Below are positions 21,873 to 36,452 of a stretch of DNA of 64,000 bases, piece by piece (the stretch's first letter is position 1; each line of letters starts with the position of its first letter). The notes under the pieces were generated by a model. The model was not told the origin of the DNA. It searched no databases and was given only the letters and a program-made list of their open reading frames with translations. The DNA comes from Crossaster papposus (lineage: Eukaryota > Echinodermata > Asteroidea > Velatida > Solasteridae), in assembly GCA_037893245.1 (NCBI GenBank), contig JBAIAA010000413.1, positions 1,302,001-1,366,000 on the forward strand. Direction: 5' to 3'. Both the position numbers and the translations under genes were made by a program.

Positions 21873-24800
21873 GTTTTCAAAAGAAATTGTGGGGGCACTT
21901 TTAATGCAAATGAGCTAGCGTAGAAATGTTCCTTACAATTAGGGTGGTGCACCCTATAGGGTGCACCTGCCTAATTCAAGTCCCATTGAAAAGAGTGTAA
22001 AATCAACAATGTTCACGACCAAGTTTCTTGCACACCGACATCACTGGGGTTTCTCAAACAACAATCAGATTATTGTCTTGGTCTTTATCTTTCCATTTCT
22101 TTTCAATTTTTAGTAGGTTAGCCAATTACATTTTTTAATATTCACACCGAAAGAAACACACCTCCCGAAAAGTGATACTTCCCGAGCCTGCAAGCAGCCA
22201 TTTTACAAATGGCATCCCTCCACGTTCTAGGGCAATTAGGACCCATTTTTCAACCGTAATTTTGTCAAGTCTGCCCTCGGATTGAAGCTCAAAAACCAGG
22301 GAGTTGATCCAATGCTATATTTACACAATCCCACCATTTCTTTCACCAAACGGCATCCGTTTTCAAAAGAAATTGTGGGGGCACTTTTAATGCAAATGAG
22401 CTAGCGTAGAAATGTTCCTTACAATTAGGGTGGTGCACCCTATAGGGTGCACCTGCCTAATTCAAGTCCAATTGAAAAGAGTGTAAAATCAACAATGTTC
22501 ACGACCAAGTTTCTTGCACACCGACATCACTGGGGTTTCTCAAACAACAATCAGATTATTGTCTTGGTCTTTATCTTTCCATTTCTTTTCAATTTTTAGT
22601 AGGTTAGCCAATTACATTTTTTAATATTCACACCGAAAGAAACACACCTCCCGAAAAGTGATACTTCCCGAGCCTGCAAGCAGCCATTTTACAAATGGCA
22701 TCCCTCCACGTTCTAAGGCAATTAGGACCCATTTTTCAACCGTAATTTTGTCAAGTCTGCCCTTGGATTGAAGCTCAAAAACCAGGGAGTTGATCCTATG
22801 CTATATTTACACAATCCCACCATTTCTTTCACCAAACGGCATCCGTTTTCAAAAGAAATTGTGGGGGCACTTTTAATGCAAATGAGCTAGCGTAGAAATG
22901 TTCCTTACAATTAGGGTGGTGCACCCTATAGGGTGCACCTGCCTAATTCAAGTCCCATTGAAAACAGTGTAAAATCAACAATGTTCACGACCAAGTTTCT
23001 TGCACACCGACATCACTGGGGTTTCTCAAACAACAATCAGATTATTGTCTTGGTCTTTATCTTTCCATTTCTTTTCAATTTTTAGTAGGTTAGCCAATTA
23101 CATTTTTTAATATTCACACCGAAAGAAACACACCTCCCGAAACGTGATACTTCCCGAGCCTGCAAGCAGCCATTTTACAAATGGCATCCCTCCACGTTCT
23201 AGGGCAATTAGGACCCATTTTTCAACCGTAATTTTGTCAAGTCTGCCCTCGGATTGAAGCTCAAAAACCAGGGAGTTGATCCAATGCTATATTTACACAA
23301 TCCCACCATTTCTTTCACCAAACGGCATCCGTTTTCAAAAGAAATTGTGGGGGCACTTTTAATGCAAATGAGCTAGCGTAGAAATGTTCCTTACAATTAG
23401 GGTGGTGCACCCTATAGGGTGCACCTGCCTAATTCAAGTCCAATTGAAAAGAGTGTAAAATCAACAATGTTCACGACCAAGTTTCTTGCACACCGACATC
23501 ACTGGGGTTTCTCAAACAACAATCAGATTATTGTCTTGGTCTTTATCTTTCCATTTCTTTTCAATTTTTAGTAGGTTAGCCAATTACATTTTTTAATATT
23601 CACACCGAAAGAAACACACCTCCCGAAAAGTGATACTTCCCGAGCCTGCAAGCAGCCATTTTACAAATGGCATCCCTCCACGTTCTAGGGCAATTAGGAC
23701 CCATTTTTCAACCGTAATTTTGTCAAGTCTGCCCTCGGATTGAAGCTCAAAAACCAGGGAGTTGATCCAATGCTATATTTACACAATCCCACCATTTCTT
23801 TCACCAAACGGCATCCGTTTTCAAAAGAAATTGTGGGGGCACTTTTAATGCAAATGAGCTAGCGTAGAAATGTTCCTTACAATTAGGGTGGTGCACCCTA
23901 TAGGGTGCACCTGCCTAATTCAAGTCCAATTGAAAAGAGTGTAAAATCAACAATGTTCACGACCAAGTTTCTTGCACACCGACATCACTGGGGTTTCTCA
24001 AACAACAATCAGATTATTGTCTTGGTCTTTATCTTTCCATTTCTTTTCAATTTTTAGTAGGTTAGCCAATTACATTTTTTAATATTCACACCGAAAGAAA
24101 CACACCTCCCGAAAAGTGATACTTCCCGAGCCTGCAAGCAGCCATTTTACAAATGGCATCCCTCCACGTTCTAGGGCAATTAGGACCCATTTTTCAACCG
24201 TAATTTTGTCAAGTCTGCCCTTGGATTGAAGCTCAAAAACCAGGGAGTTGATCCTATGCTATATTTACACAATCCCACCATTTCTTTCACCAAACGGCAT
24301 CCGTTTTCAAAAGAAATTGTGGGGGCACTTTTAATGCAAATGAGCTAGCGTAGAAATGTTCCTTACAATTAGGGTGGTGCACCCTATAGGGTGCACCTGC
24401 CTAATTCAAGTCCAATTGAAAAGAGTGTAAAATCAACAATGTTCACGACCAAGTTTCTTGCACACCGACATCACTGGGGTTTCTCAAACAACAATCAGAT
24501 TATTGTCTTGGTCTTTATCTTTCCATTTCTTTTCAATTTTTAGTAGGTTAGCCAATTACATTTTTTAATATTCACACCGAAAGAAACACACCTCCCGAAA
24601 AGTGATACTTCCCGAGCCTGCAAGCAGCCATTTTACAAATGGCATCCCTCCACGTTCTAGGGCAATTAGGACCCATTTTTCAACCGTAATTTTGTCAAGT
24701 CTGCCCTCGGATTGAAGCTCAAAAACCAGGGAGTTGATCCAATGCTATATTTACACAATCCCACCATTTCTTTCACCAAACGGCATCCGTTTTCAAAAGA

Positions 24801-27800
24801 AATTGTGGGGGCACTTTTAATGCAAATGAGCTAGCGTAGAAATGTTCCTTACAATTAGGGTGGTGCACCCTATAGGGTGCACCTGCCTAATTCAAGTCCC
24901 ATTGAAAAGAGTGTAAAATCAACAATGTTCACGACCAAGTTTCTTGCACACCGACATCACTGGGGTTTCTCAAACAACAATCAGATTATTGTCTTGGTCT
25001 TTATCTTTCCATTTCTTTTCAATTTTTAGTAGGTTAGCCAATTACATTTTTTAATATTCACACCGAAAGAAACACACCTCCCGAAAAGTGATACTTCCCG
25101 AGCCTGCAAGCAGCCATTTTACAAATGGCATCCCTCCACGTTCTAGGGCAATTAGGACCCATTTTTCAACCGTAATTTTGTCAAGTCTGCCCTCGGATTG
25201 AAGCTCAAAAACCAGGGAGTTGATCCTATGCTATATTTACACAATCCCACCATTTCTTTCACCAAACGGCATCCGTTTTCAAAAGAAATTGTGGGGGCAC
25301 TTTTAATGCAAATGAGCTAGCGTAGAAATGTTCCTTACAATTAGGGTGGTGCACCCTATAGGGTGCACCTGCCTAATTCAAGTCCCATTGAAAACAGTGT
25401 AAAATCAACAATGTTCACGACCAAGTTTCTTGCACACCGACATCACTGGGGTTTCTCAAACAACAATCAGATTATTGTCTTGGTCTTTATCTTTCCATTT
25501 CTTTTCAATTTTTAGTAGGTTAGCCAATTACATTTTTTAATATTCACACCGAAAGAAACACACCTCCCGAAAAGTGATACTTCCCGAGCCTGCAAGCAGC
25601 CATTTTACAAATGGCATCCCTCCACGTTCTAGGGCAATTAGGACCCATTTTTCAACCGTAATTTTGTCAAGTCTGCCCTCGGATTGAAGCTCAAAAACCA
25701 GGGAGTTGATCCAATGCTATATTTACACAATCCCACCATTTCTTTCACCAAACGGCATCCGTTTTCAAAAGAAATTGTGGGGGCACTTTTAATGCAAATG
25801 AGCTAGCGTAGAAATGTTCCTTACAATTAGGGTGGTGCACCCTATAGGGTGCACCTGCCTAATTCAAGTCCAATTGAAAAGAGTGTAAAATCAACAATGT
25901 TCACGACCAAGTTTCTTGCACACCGACATCACTGGGGTTTCTCAAACAACAATCAGATTATTGTCTTGGTCTTTATCTTTCCATTTCTTTTCAATTTTTA
26001 GTAGGTTAGCCAATTACATTTTTTAATATTCACACCGAAAGAAACACACCTCCCGAAAAGTGATACTTCCCGAGCCTGCAAGCAGCCATTTTACAAATGG
26101 CATCCCTCCACGTTCTAGGGCAATTAGGACCCATTTTTCAACCGTAATTTTGTCAAGTCTGCCCTCGGATTGAAGCTCAAAAACCAGGGAGTTGATCCAA
26201 TGCTATATTTACACAATCCCACCATTTCTTTCACCAAACGGCATCCGTTTTCAAAAGAAATTGTGGGGGCACTTTTAATGCAAATGAGCTAGCGTAGAAA
26301 TGTTCCTTACAATTAGGGTGGTGCACCCTATAGGGTGCACCTGCCTAATTCAAGTCCAATTGAAAAGAGTGTAAAATCAACAATGTTCACGACCAAGTTT
26401 CTTGCACACCGACATCACTGGGGTTTCTCAAACAACAATCAGATTATTGTCTTGGTCTTTATCTTTCCATTTCTTTTCAATTTTTAGTAGGTTAGCCAAT
26501 TACATTTTTTAATATTCACACCGAAAGAAACACACCTCCCGAAAAGTGATACTTCCCGAGCCTGCAAGCAGCCATTTTACAAATGGCATCCCTCCACGTT
26601 CTAGGGCAATTAGGACCCATTTTTCAACCGTAATTTTGTCAAGTCTGCCCTTGGATTGAAGCTCAAAAACCAGGGAGTTGATCCTATGCTATATTTACAC
26701 AATCCCACCATTTCTTTCACCAAACGGCATCCGTTTTCAAAAGAAATTGTGGGGGCACTTTTAATGCAAATGAGCTAGCGTAGAAATGTTCCTTACAATT
26801 AGGGTGGTGCACCCTATAGGGTGCACCTGCCTAATTCAAGTCCCATTGAAAACAGTGTAAAATCAACAATGTTCACGACCAAGTTTCTTGCACACCGACA
26901 TCACTGGGGTTTCTCAAACAACAATCAGATTATTGTCTTGGTCTTTATCTTTCCATTTCTTTTCAATTTTTAGTAGGTTAGCCAATTACATTTTTTAATA
27001 TTCACACCGAAAGAAACACACCTCCCGAAAAGTGATACTTCCCGAGCCTGCAAGCAGCCATTTTACAAATGGCATCCCTCCACGTTCTAGGGCAATTAGG
27101 ACCCATTTTTCAACCGTAATTTTGTCAAGTCTGCCCTCGGATTGAAGCTCAAAAACCAGGGAGTTGATCCAATGCTATATTTACACAATCCCACCATTTC
27201 TTTCACCAAACGGCATCCGTTTTCAAAAGAAATTGTGGGGGCACTTTTAATGCAAATGAGCTAGCGTAGAAATGTTCCTTACAATTAGGTTGGTGCACCC
27301 TATAGGGTGCACCTGCCTAATTCAAGTCCAATTGAAAAGAGTGTAAAATCAACAATGTTCACGACCAAGTTTCTTGCACACCGACATCACTGGGGTTTCT
27401 CAAACAACAATCAGATTATTGTCTTGGTCTTTATCTTTCCATTTCTTTTCAATTTTTAGTAGGTTAGCCAATTACATTTTTTAATATTCACACCGAAAGA
27501 AACACACCTCCCGAAAAGTGATACTTCCCGAGCCTGCAAGCAGCCATTTTACAAATGGCATCCCTCCACGTTCTAGGGCAATTAGGACCCATTTTTCAAC
27601 CGTAATTTTGTCAAGTCTGCCCTCGGATTGAAGCTCAAAAACCAGGGAGTTGATCCAATGCTATATTTACACAATCCCACCATTTCTTTCACCAAACGGC
27701 ATCCGTTTTCAAAAGAAATTGTGGGGGCACTTTTAATGCAAATGAGCTAGCGTAGAAATGTTCCTTACAATTAGGGTGGTGCACCCTATAGGGTGCACCT

Positions 27801-30134
27801 GCCTAATTCAAGTCCAATTGAAAAGAGTGTAAAATCAACAATGTTCACGACCAAGTTTCTTGCACACCGACATCACTGGGGTTTCTCAAACAACAATCAG
27901 ATTATTGTCTTGGTCTTTATCTTTCCATTTCTTTTCAATTTTTAGTAGGTTAGCCAATTACATTTTTTAATATTCACACCGAAAGAAACACACCTCCCGA
28001 AAAGTGATACTTCCCGAGCCTGCAAGCAGCCATTTTACAAATGGCATCCCTCCACGTTCTAGGGCAATTAGGACCCATTTTTCAACCGTAATTTTGTCAA
28101 GTCTGCCCTCGGATTGAAGCTCAAAAACCAGGGAGTTGATCCTATGCTATATTTACACAATCCCACCATTTCTTTCACCAAACGGCATCCGTTTTCAAAA
28201 GAAATTGTGGGGGCACTTTTAATGCAAATGAGCTAGCGTAGAAATGTTCCTTACAATTAGGGTGGTGCACCCTATAGGGTGCACCTGCCTAATTCAAGTC
28301 CCATTGAAAACAGTGTAAAATCAACAATGTTCACGACCAAGTTTCTTGCACACCGACATCACTGGGGTTTCTCAAACAACAATCAGATTATTGTCTTGGT
28401 CTTTATCTTTCCATTTCTTTTCAATTTTTAGTAGGTTAGCCAATTACATTTTTTAATATTCACACCGAAAGAAACACACCTCCCGAAAAGTGATACTTCC
28501 CGAGCCTGCAAGCAGCCATTTTACAAATGGCATCCCTCCACGTTCTAGGGCAATTAGGACCCATTTTTCAACCGTAATTTTGTCAAGTCTGCCCTCGGAT
28601 TGAAGCTCAAAAACCAGGGAGTTGATCCAATGCTATATTTACACAATCCCACCATTTCTTTCACCAAACGGCATCCGTTTTCAAAAGAAATTGTGGGGGC
28701 ACTTTTAATGCAAATGAGCTAGCGTAGAAATGTTCCTTACAATTAGGGTGGTGCACCCTATAGGGTGCACCTGCCTAATTCAAGTCCCATTGAAAAGAGT
28801 GTAAAATCAACAATGTTCACGACCAAGTTTCTTGCACACCGACATCACTGGGGTTTCTCAAACAACAATCAGATTATTGTCTTGGTCTTTATCTTTCCAT
28901 TTCTTTTCAATTTTTAGTAGGTTAGCCAATTACATTTTTTAATATTCACACCGAAAGAAACACACCTCCCGAAAAGTGATACTTCCCGAGCCTGCAAGCA
29001 GCCATTTTACAAATGGCATCCCTCCACGTTCTAGGGCAATTAGGACCCATTTTTCAACCGTAATTTTGTCAAGTCTGCCCTCGGATTGAAGCTCAAAAAC
29101 CAGGGAGTTGATCCTATGCTATATTTACACAATCCCACCATTTCTTTCACCAAACGGCATCCGTTTTCAAAAGAAATTGTGGGGGCACTTTTAATGCAAA
29201 TGAGCTAGCGTAGAAATGTTCCTTACAATTAGGGTGGTGCACCCTATAGGGTGCACCTGCCTAATTCAAGTCCCATTGAAAACAGTGTAAAATCAACAAT
29301 GTTCACGACCAAGTTTCTTGCACACCGACATCACTGGGGTTTCTCAAACAACAATCAGATTATTGTCTTGGTCTTTATCTTTCCATTTCTTTTCAATTTT
29401 TAGTAGGTTAGCCAATTACATTTTTTAATATTCACACCGAAAGAAACACACCTCCCGAAAAGTGATACTTCCCGAGCCTGCAAGCAGCCATTTTACAAAT
29501 GGCATCCCTCCACGTTCTAGGGCAATTAGGACCCATTTTTCAACCGTAATTTTGTCAAGTCTGCCCTCGGATTGAAGTTCAAAAACCAGGGAGTTGATCC
29601 AATGCTATATTTACACAATCCCACCATTTCTTTCACCAAACGGCATCCGTTTTCAAAAGAAATTGTGGGGGCACTTTTAATGCAAATGAGCTAGCGTAGA
29701 AATGTTCCTTACAATTAGGGTGGTGCACCCTATAGGGTGCACCTGCCTAATTCAAGTCCAATTGAAAAGAGTGTAAAATCAACAATGTTCAAGACCAAGT
29801 TTCTTGCACACCGACATCACTGGGGTTTCTCAAACAACAATCACATTATTGTCTTGGTCTTTATCTTTCCATTTCTTTTCAATTTTTAGTAGGTTAGCCA
29901 ATTACATTTTTTAATATTCACACCGAAAGAAACACACCTCCCGAAAAGTGATACTTCCCGAGCCTGCAAGCAGCCATTTTACAAATGGCATCCCTCCACG
30001 TTCTAGGGCAATTAGGACCCATTTTTCAACCGTAATTTTGTCAAGTCTGCCCTCGGATTGAAGCTCAAAAACCAGGGAGTTGATCCAATGCTATATTTAC
30101 ACAATCCCACCATTTCTTTCACCAAACGGCATCC

Positions 30135-30620
30135 GTTTTCAAAAGAAATTGTGGGGGCACTTTTAATGCAAATGAGCTAGCGTAGAAATGTTCCTTACAA
30201 TTAGGGTGGTGCACCCTATAGGGTGCACCTGCCTAATTCAAGTCCAATTGAAAAGAGTGTAAAATCAACAATGTTCACGACCAAGTTTCTTGCAAACCGA
30301 CATCACTGGGGTTTCTCAAACAACAATCAGATTATTGTCTTGGTCTTTATCTTTCCATTTCTTTTCAATTTTTAGTAGGTTAGCCAATTACATTTTTTAA
30401 TATTCACACCGAAAGAAACACACCTCCCGAAAAGTGATACTTCCCGAGCCTGCAAGCAGCCATTTTACAAATGGCATCCCTCCACGTTCTAGGGCAATTA
30501 GGACCCATTTTTCAACCGTAATTTTGTCAAGTCTGCCCTCGGATTGAAGCTAAAAAACCAGGGAGTTGATCCTATGCTATATTTACACAATCCCACCATT
30601 TCTTTCACCAAACGGCATCC
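30135..30620 (+). repeat. M63, only upstream monomer with C418A ('gctaaaaaacc')
   Basis: C418A is otherwise confined to zone 4, where it marks T439 B monomers and M131. M63 has C418A and T439 but an ordinary 5' block with 112A, and it shares C151A with M45. It may be a relative of the source of the 3' half of zone-4 B units, or an independent mutation. Confidence 0.7.
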
Positions 30621-31592
30621 GTTTTCAAAAGAAATTGTGGGGGCACTTTTAATGCAAATGAGCTAGCGTAGAAATGTTCCTTACAATTAGGGTGGTGCAC
30701 CCTATAGGGTGCACCTGCCTAATTCAAGTCCCATTGAAAACAGTGTAAAATCAACAATGTTCACGACCAAGTTTCTTGCACACCGACATCACTGGGGTTT
30801 CTCAAACAACAATCAGATTATTGTCTTGGTCTTTATCTTTCCATTTCTTTTCAATTTTTAGTAGGTTAGCCAATTACATTTTTTAATATTCACACCGAAA
30901 GAAACACACCTCCCGAAAAGTGATACTTCCCGAGCCTGCAAGCAGCCATTTTACAAATGGCATCCCTCCACGTTCTAGGGCAATTAGGACCCATTTTTCA
31001 ACCGTAATTTTGTCAAGTCTGCCCTCGGATTGAAGCTCAAAAACCAGGGAGTTGATCCAATGCTATATTTACACAATCCCACCATTTCTTTCACCAAACG
31101 GCATCCGTTTTCAAAAGAAATGGTGGGGGCACTTTTAATGCAAATGAGCTAGCGTAGAAATGTTCCTTACAATTAGGGTGGTGCACCCTATAGGGTGCAC
31201 CTGCCTAATTCAAGTCCCATTGAAAAGAGTGTAAAATCAACAATGTTCACGACCAAGTTTCTTGCACACCGACATCACTGGGGTTTCTCAAACAACAATC
31301 AGATTATTGTCTTGGTCTTTATCTTTCCATTTCTTTTCAATTTTTAGTAGGTTAGCCAATTACATTTTTTAATATTCACACCGAAAGAAACACACCTCCC
31401 GAAAAGTGATACTTCCCGAGCCTGCAAGCAGCCATTTTACAAATGGCATCCCTCCACGTTCTAGGGCAATTAGGACCCATTTTTCAACCGTAATTTTGTC
31501 AAGTCTGCCCTTGGATTGAAGCTCAAAAACCAGGGAGTTGATCCTATGCTATATTTACACAATCCCACCATTTCTTTCACCAAACGGCATCC

Positions 31593-32564
31593 GTTTTCAA
31601 AAGAAATTGTGGGGGCACTTTTAATGCAAATGAGCTAGCGTAGAAATGTTCCTTACAATTAGGGTGGTGCACCCTATAGGGTGCACCTGCCTAATTCAAG
31701 TCCCATTGAAAACAGTGTAAAATCAACAATGTTCACGACCAAGTTTCTTGCACACCGACATCACTGGGGTTTCTCAAACAACAATCAGATTATTGTCTTG
31801 GTCTTTATCTTTCCATTTCTTTTCAATTTTTAGTAGGTTAGCCAATTACATTTTTTAATATTCACACCGAAAGAAACACACCTCCCGAAAAGTGATACTT
31901 CCCGAGCCTGCAAGCAGCCATTTTACAAATGGCATCCCTCCACGTTCTAGGGCAATTAGGACCCATTTTTCAACCGTAATTTTGTCAAGTCTGCCCTCGG
32001 ATTGAAGCTCAAAAACCAGGGAGTTGATCCAATGCTATATTTACTCAATCCCACCATTTCTTTCACCAAACGGCATCCGTTTTCAAAAGAAATTGTGGGG
32101 GCACTTTTAATGCAAATGAGCTAGCGTAGAAATGTTCCTTACAATTAGGGTGGTGCACCCTATAGGGTGCACCTGCCTAATTCATGTCCCATTGAAAAGA
32201 GTGTAAAATCAACAATGTTCACGACCAAGTTTCTTGCACACCGACATCACTGGGGTTTCTCAAACAACAATCAGATTATTGTCTTGGTCTTTATCTTTCC
32301 ATTTCTTTTCAATTTTTAGTAGGTTAGCCAATTACATTTTTTAATATTCACACCGAAAGAAACACACCTCCCGAAAAGTGATACTTCCCGAGCCTGCAAG
32401 CAGCCATTTTACAAATGGCATCCCTCCACGTTCTAGGGCAATTAGGACCCATTTTTCAACCGTAATTTTGTCAAGTCTGCCCTTGGATTGAAGCTCAAAA
32501 ACCAGGGAGTTGATCCTATGCTATATTTACACAATCCCACCATTTCTTTCACCAAACGGCATCC
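31593..32564 (+). repeat. Dimer M66-M67, copy 1 of a recent tandem duplication
   Basis: M66 is an alpha unit with 'tttactcaat' (consensus tttacacaat). M67 carries A107T ('catgtccc'), 406T and T439. The next 972 bp repeat both rare markers at the same offsets, and I saw no differences by eye. Confidence 0.88.
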
Positions 32565-33536
32565 GTTTTCAAAAGAAATTGTGGGGGCACTTTTAATGCA
32601 AATGAGCTAGCGTAGAAATGTTCCTTACAATTAGGGTGGTGCACCCTATAGGGTGCACCTGCCTAATTCAAGTCCCATTGAAAACAGTGTAAAATCAACA
32701 ATGTTCACGACCAAGTTTCTTGCACACCGACATCACTGGGGTTTCTCAAACAACAATCAGATTATTGTCTTGGTCTTTATCTTTCCATTTCTTTTCAATT
32801 TTTAGTAGGTTAGCCAATTACATTTTTTAATATTCACACCGAAAGAAACACACCTCCCGAAAAGTGATACTTCCCGAGCCTGCAAGCAGCCATTTTACAA
32901 ATGGCATCCCTCCACGTTCTAGGGCAATTAGGACCCATTTTTCAACCGTAATTTTGTCAAGTCTGCCCTCGGATTGAAGCTCAAAAACCAGGGAGTTGAT
33001 CCAATGCTATATTTACTCAATCCCACCATTTCTTTCACCAAACGGCATCCGTTTTCAAAAGAAATTGTGGGGGCACTTTTAATGCAAATGAGCTAGCGTA
33101 GAAATGTTCCTTACAATTAGGGTGGTGCACCCTATAGGGTGCACCTGCCTAATTCATGTCCCATTGAAAAGAGTGTAAAATCAACAATGTTCACGACCAA
33201 GTTTCTTGCACACCGACATCACTGGGGTTTCTCAAACAACAATCAGATTATTGTCTTGGTCTTTATCTTTCCATTTCTTTTCAATTTTTAGTAGGTTAGC
33301 CAATTACATTTTTTAATATTCACACCGAAAGAAACACACCTCCCGAAAAGTGATACTTCCCGAGCCTGCAAGCAGCCATTTTACAAATGGCATCCCTCCA
33401 CGTTCTAGGGCAATTAGGACCCATTTTTCAACCGTAATTTTGTCAAGTCTGCCCTTGGATTGAAGCTCAAAAACCAGGGAGTTGATCCTATGCTATATTT
33501 ACACAATCCCACCATTTCTTTCACCAAACGGCATCC
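32565..33536 (+). repeat. Dimer M68-M69, copy 2 of the tandem duplication
   Basis: It repeats 'tttactcaat' in M68 and 'catgtccc' plus 406T/T439 in M69. The tttactcaat reading is not seen elsewhere in the window, so this duplication is young relative to most of the array. Confidence 0.88.
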
Positions 33537-34994
33537 GTTTTCAAAAGAAATTGTGGGGGCACTTTTAATGCAAATGAGCTAGCGTAGAAATGTTCCTTAC
33601 AATTAGGGTGGTGCACCCTATAGGGTGCACCTGCCTAATTCAAGTCCCATTGAAAACAGTGTAAAATCAACAATGTTCACGACCAAGTTTCTTGCACACC
33701 GACATCACTGGGGTTTCTCAAACAACAATCAGATTATTGTCTTGGTCTTTATCTTTCCATTTCTTTTCAATTTTTAGTAGGTTAGCCAATTACATTTTTT
33801 AATATTCACACCGAAAGAAACACACCTCCCGAAAAGTGATACTTCCCGAGCCTGCAAGCAGCCATTTTACAAATGGCATCCCTCCACGTTCTAGGGCAAT
33901 TAGGACCCATTTTTCAACCGTAATTTTGTCAAGTCTGCCCTCGGATTGAAGCTCAAAAACCAGGGAGTTGATCCAATGCTATATTTACACAATCCCACCA
34001 TTTCTTTCACCAAACGGCATCCGTTTTCAAAAGAAATTGTGGGGGCACTTTTAATGCAAATGAGCTAGCGTAGAAATGTTCCTTACAATTAGGGTGGTGC
34101 ACCCTATAGGGTGCACCTGCCTAATTCAAGTCCCATTGAAAAGAGTGTAAAATCAACAATGTTCACGACCAAGTTTCTTGCACACCGACATCACTGGGGT
34201 TTCTCAAACAACAATCAGATTATTGTCTTGGTCTTTATCTTTCCATTTCTTTTCAATTTTTAGTAGGTTAGCCAATTACATTTTTTAATATTCACACCGA
34301 AAGAAACACACCTCCCGAAAAGTGATACTTCCCGAGCCTGCAAGCAGCCATTTTACAAATGGCATCCCTCCACGTTCTAGGGCAATTAGGACCCATTTTT
34401 CAACCGTAATTTTGTCAAGTCTGCCCTTGGATTGAAGCTCAAAAACCAGGGAGTTGATCCTATGCTATATTTACACAATCCCACCATTTCTTTCACCAAA
34501 CGGCATCCGTTTTCAAAAGAAATTGTGGGGGCACTTTTAATGCAAATGAGCTAGCGTAGAAATGTTCCTTACAATTAGGGTGGTGCACCCTATAGGGTGC
34601 ACCTGCCTAATTCAAGTCCCATTGAAAACAGTGTAAAATCAACAATGTTCACGACCAAGTTTCTTGCACACCGACATCACTGGGGTTTCTCAAACAACAA
34701 TCAGATTATTGTCTTGGTCTTTATCTTTCCATTTCTTTTCAATTTTTAGTAGGTTAGCCAATTACATTTTTTAATATTCACACCGAAAGAAACACACCTC
34801 CCGAAAAGTGATACTTCCCGAGCCTGCAAGCAGCCATTTTACAAATGGCATCCCTCCACGTTCTAGGGCAATTAGGACCCATTTTTCAACCGTAATTTTG
34901 TCAAGTCTGCCCTCGGATTGAAGCTCAAAAACCAGGGAGTTGATCCAATGCTATATTTACACAATCCCACCATTTCTTTCACCAAACGGCATCC

Positions 34995-36452
34995 GTTTTC
35001 AAAAGAAATTGTGGGGGCACTTTTAATGCAAATGAGCTAGCGTAGAAATGTTCCTTACAATTAGGGTGGTGCACCCTATAGGGTGCACCTGCCTAATTCA
35101 AGTCCCATTGAAAACAGTGTAAAATCAACAATGTTCACGACCAAGTTTCTTGCACACCGACATCACTGGGGTTTCTCAAACAACAATCAGATTATTGTCT
35201 TGGTCTTTATCTTTCCATTTCTTTTCAATTTTTAGTAGGTTAGCCAATTACATTTTTTAATATTCACACCGAAAGAAACACACCTCCCGAAAAGTGATAC
35301 TTCCCGAGCCTGCAAGCAGCCATTTTACAAATGGCATCCCTTCACGTTCTAGGGCAATTAGGACCCATTTTTCAACCGTAATTTTGTCAAGTCTGCCCTT
35401 GGATTGAAGCTCAAAAACCAGGGAGTTGATCCTATGCTATATTTACACAATCCCACCATTTCTTTCACCAAACGGCATCCGTTTTCAAAAGAAATTGTGG
35501 GGGCACTTTTAATGCAAATGAGCTAGCGTAGAAATGTTCCTTACAATTAGGGTGGTGCACCCTATAGGGTGCACCTGCCTAATTCAAGTCCCATTGAAAA
35601 CAGTGTAAAATCAACAATGTTCACGACCAAGTTTCTTGCACACCGACATCACTGGGGTTTCTCAAACAACAATCAGATTATTGTCTTGGTCTTTATCTTT
35701 CCATTTCTTTTCAATTTTTAGTAGGTTAGCCAATTACATTTTTTAATATTCACACCGAAAGAAACACACCTCCCGAAAAGTGATACTTCCCGAGCCTGCA
35801 AGCAGCCATTTTACAAATGGCATCCCTCCACGTTCTAGGGCAATTAGGACCCATTTTTCAACCGTAATTTTGTCAAGTCTGCCCTCGGATTGAAGCTCAA
35901 AAACCAGGGAGTTGATCCAATGCTATATTTACACAATCCCACCATTTCTTTCACCAAACGGCATCCGTTTTCAAAAGAAATTGTGGGGGCACTTTTAATG
36001 CAAATGAGCTAGCGTAGAAATGTTCCTTACAATTAGGGTGGTGCACCCTATAGGGTGCACCTGCCTAATTCAAGTCCCATTGAAAACAGTGTAAAATCAA
36101 CAATGTTCACGACCAAGTTTCTTGCACACCGACATCACTGGGGTTTCTCAAACAACAATCAGATTATTGTCTTGGTCTTTATCTTTCCATTTCTTTTCAA
36201 TTTTTAGTAGGTTAGCCAATTACATTTTTTAATATTCACACCGAAAGAAACACACCTCCCGAAAAGTGATACTTCCCGAGCCTGCAAGCAGCCATTTTAC
36301 AAATGGCATCCCTCCACGTTCTAGGGCAATTAGGACCCATTTTTCAACCGTAATTTTGTCAAGTCTGCCCTCGGATTGAAGCTCAAAAACCAGGGAGTTG
36401 ATCCAATGCTATATTTACACAATCCCACCATTTCTTTCACCAAACGGCATCC
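34995..36452 (+). repeat. Trimer M73-M75, copy 1 of a tandem duplication
   Basis: M73 has the rare 'cccttcacg' (consensus ccctccacg) with 406T/T439 but the 'ca' reading at 121-122. It is followed by two alpha units. The set recurs immediately downstream. Confidence 0.82.

Larger units (their letters stand above)
17013..30620 (+). repeat. Zone 2: M36-M63, rich in 112A ('ccaattg') monomers
   Basis: Fifteen of these 28 monomers have A at monomer base 112 (M36, 38, 39, 44, 45, 47, 49, 50, 51, 54, 55, 57, 58, 62, 63), against five in the rest of the window. The recurring motif is a trimer, alpha - 112A/A439 - 112A/T439, seen at M37-39, M43-45, M48-50, M53-55, M56-58 and M61-63 (about 1458 bp each). 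G16 is absent from this zone. Such local enrichment is what repeated short-range unequal exchange is expected to produce. Confidence 0.78.
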
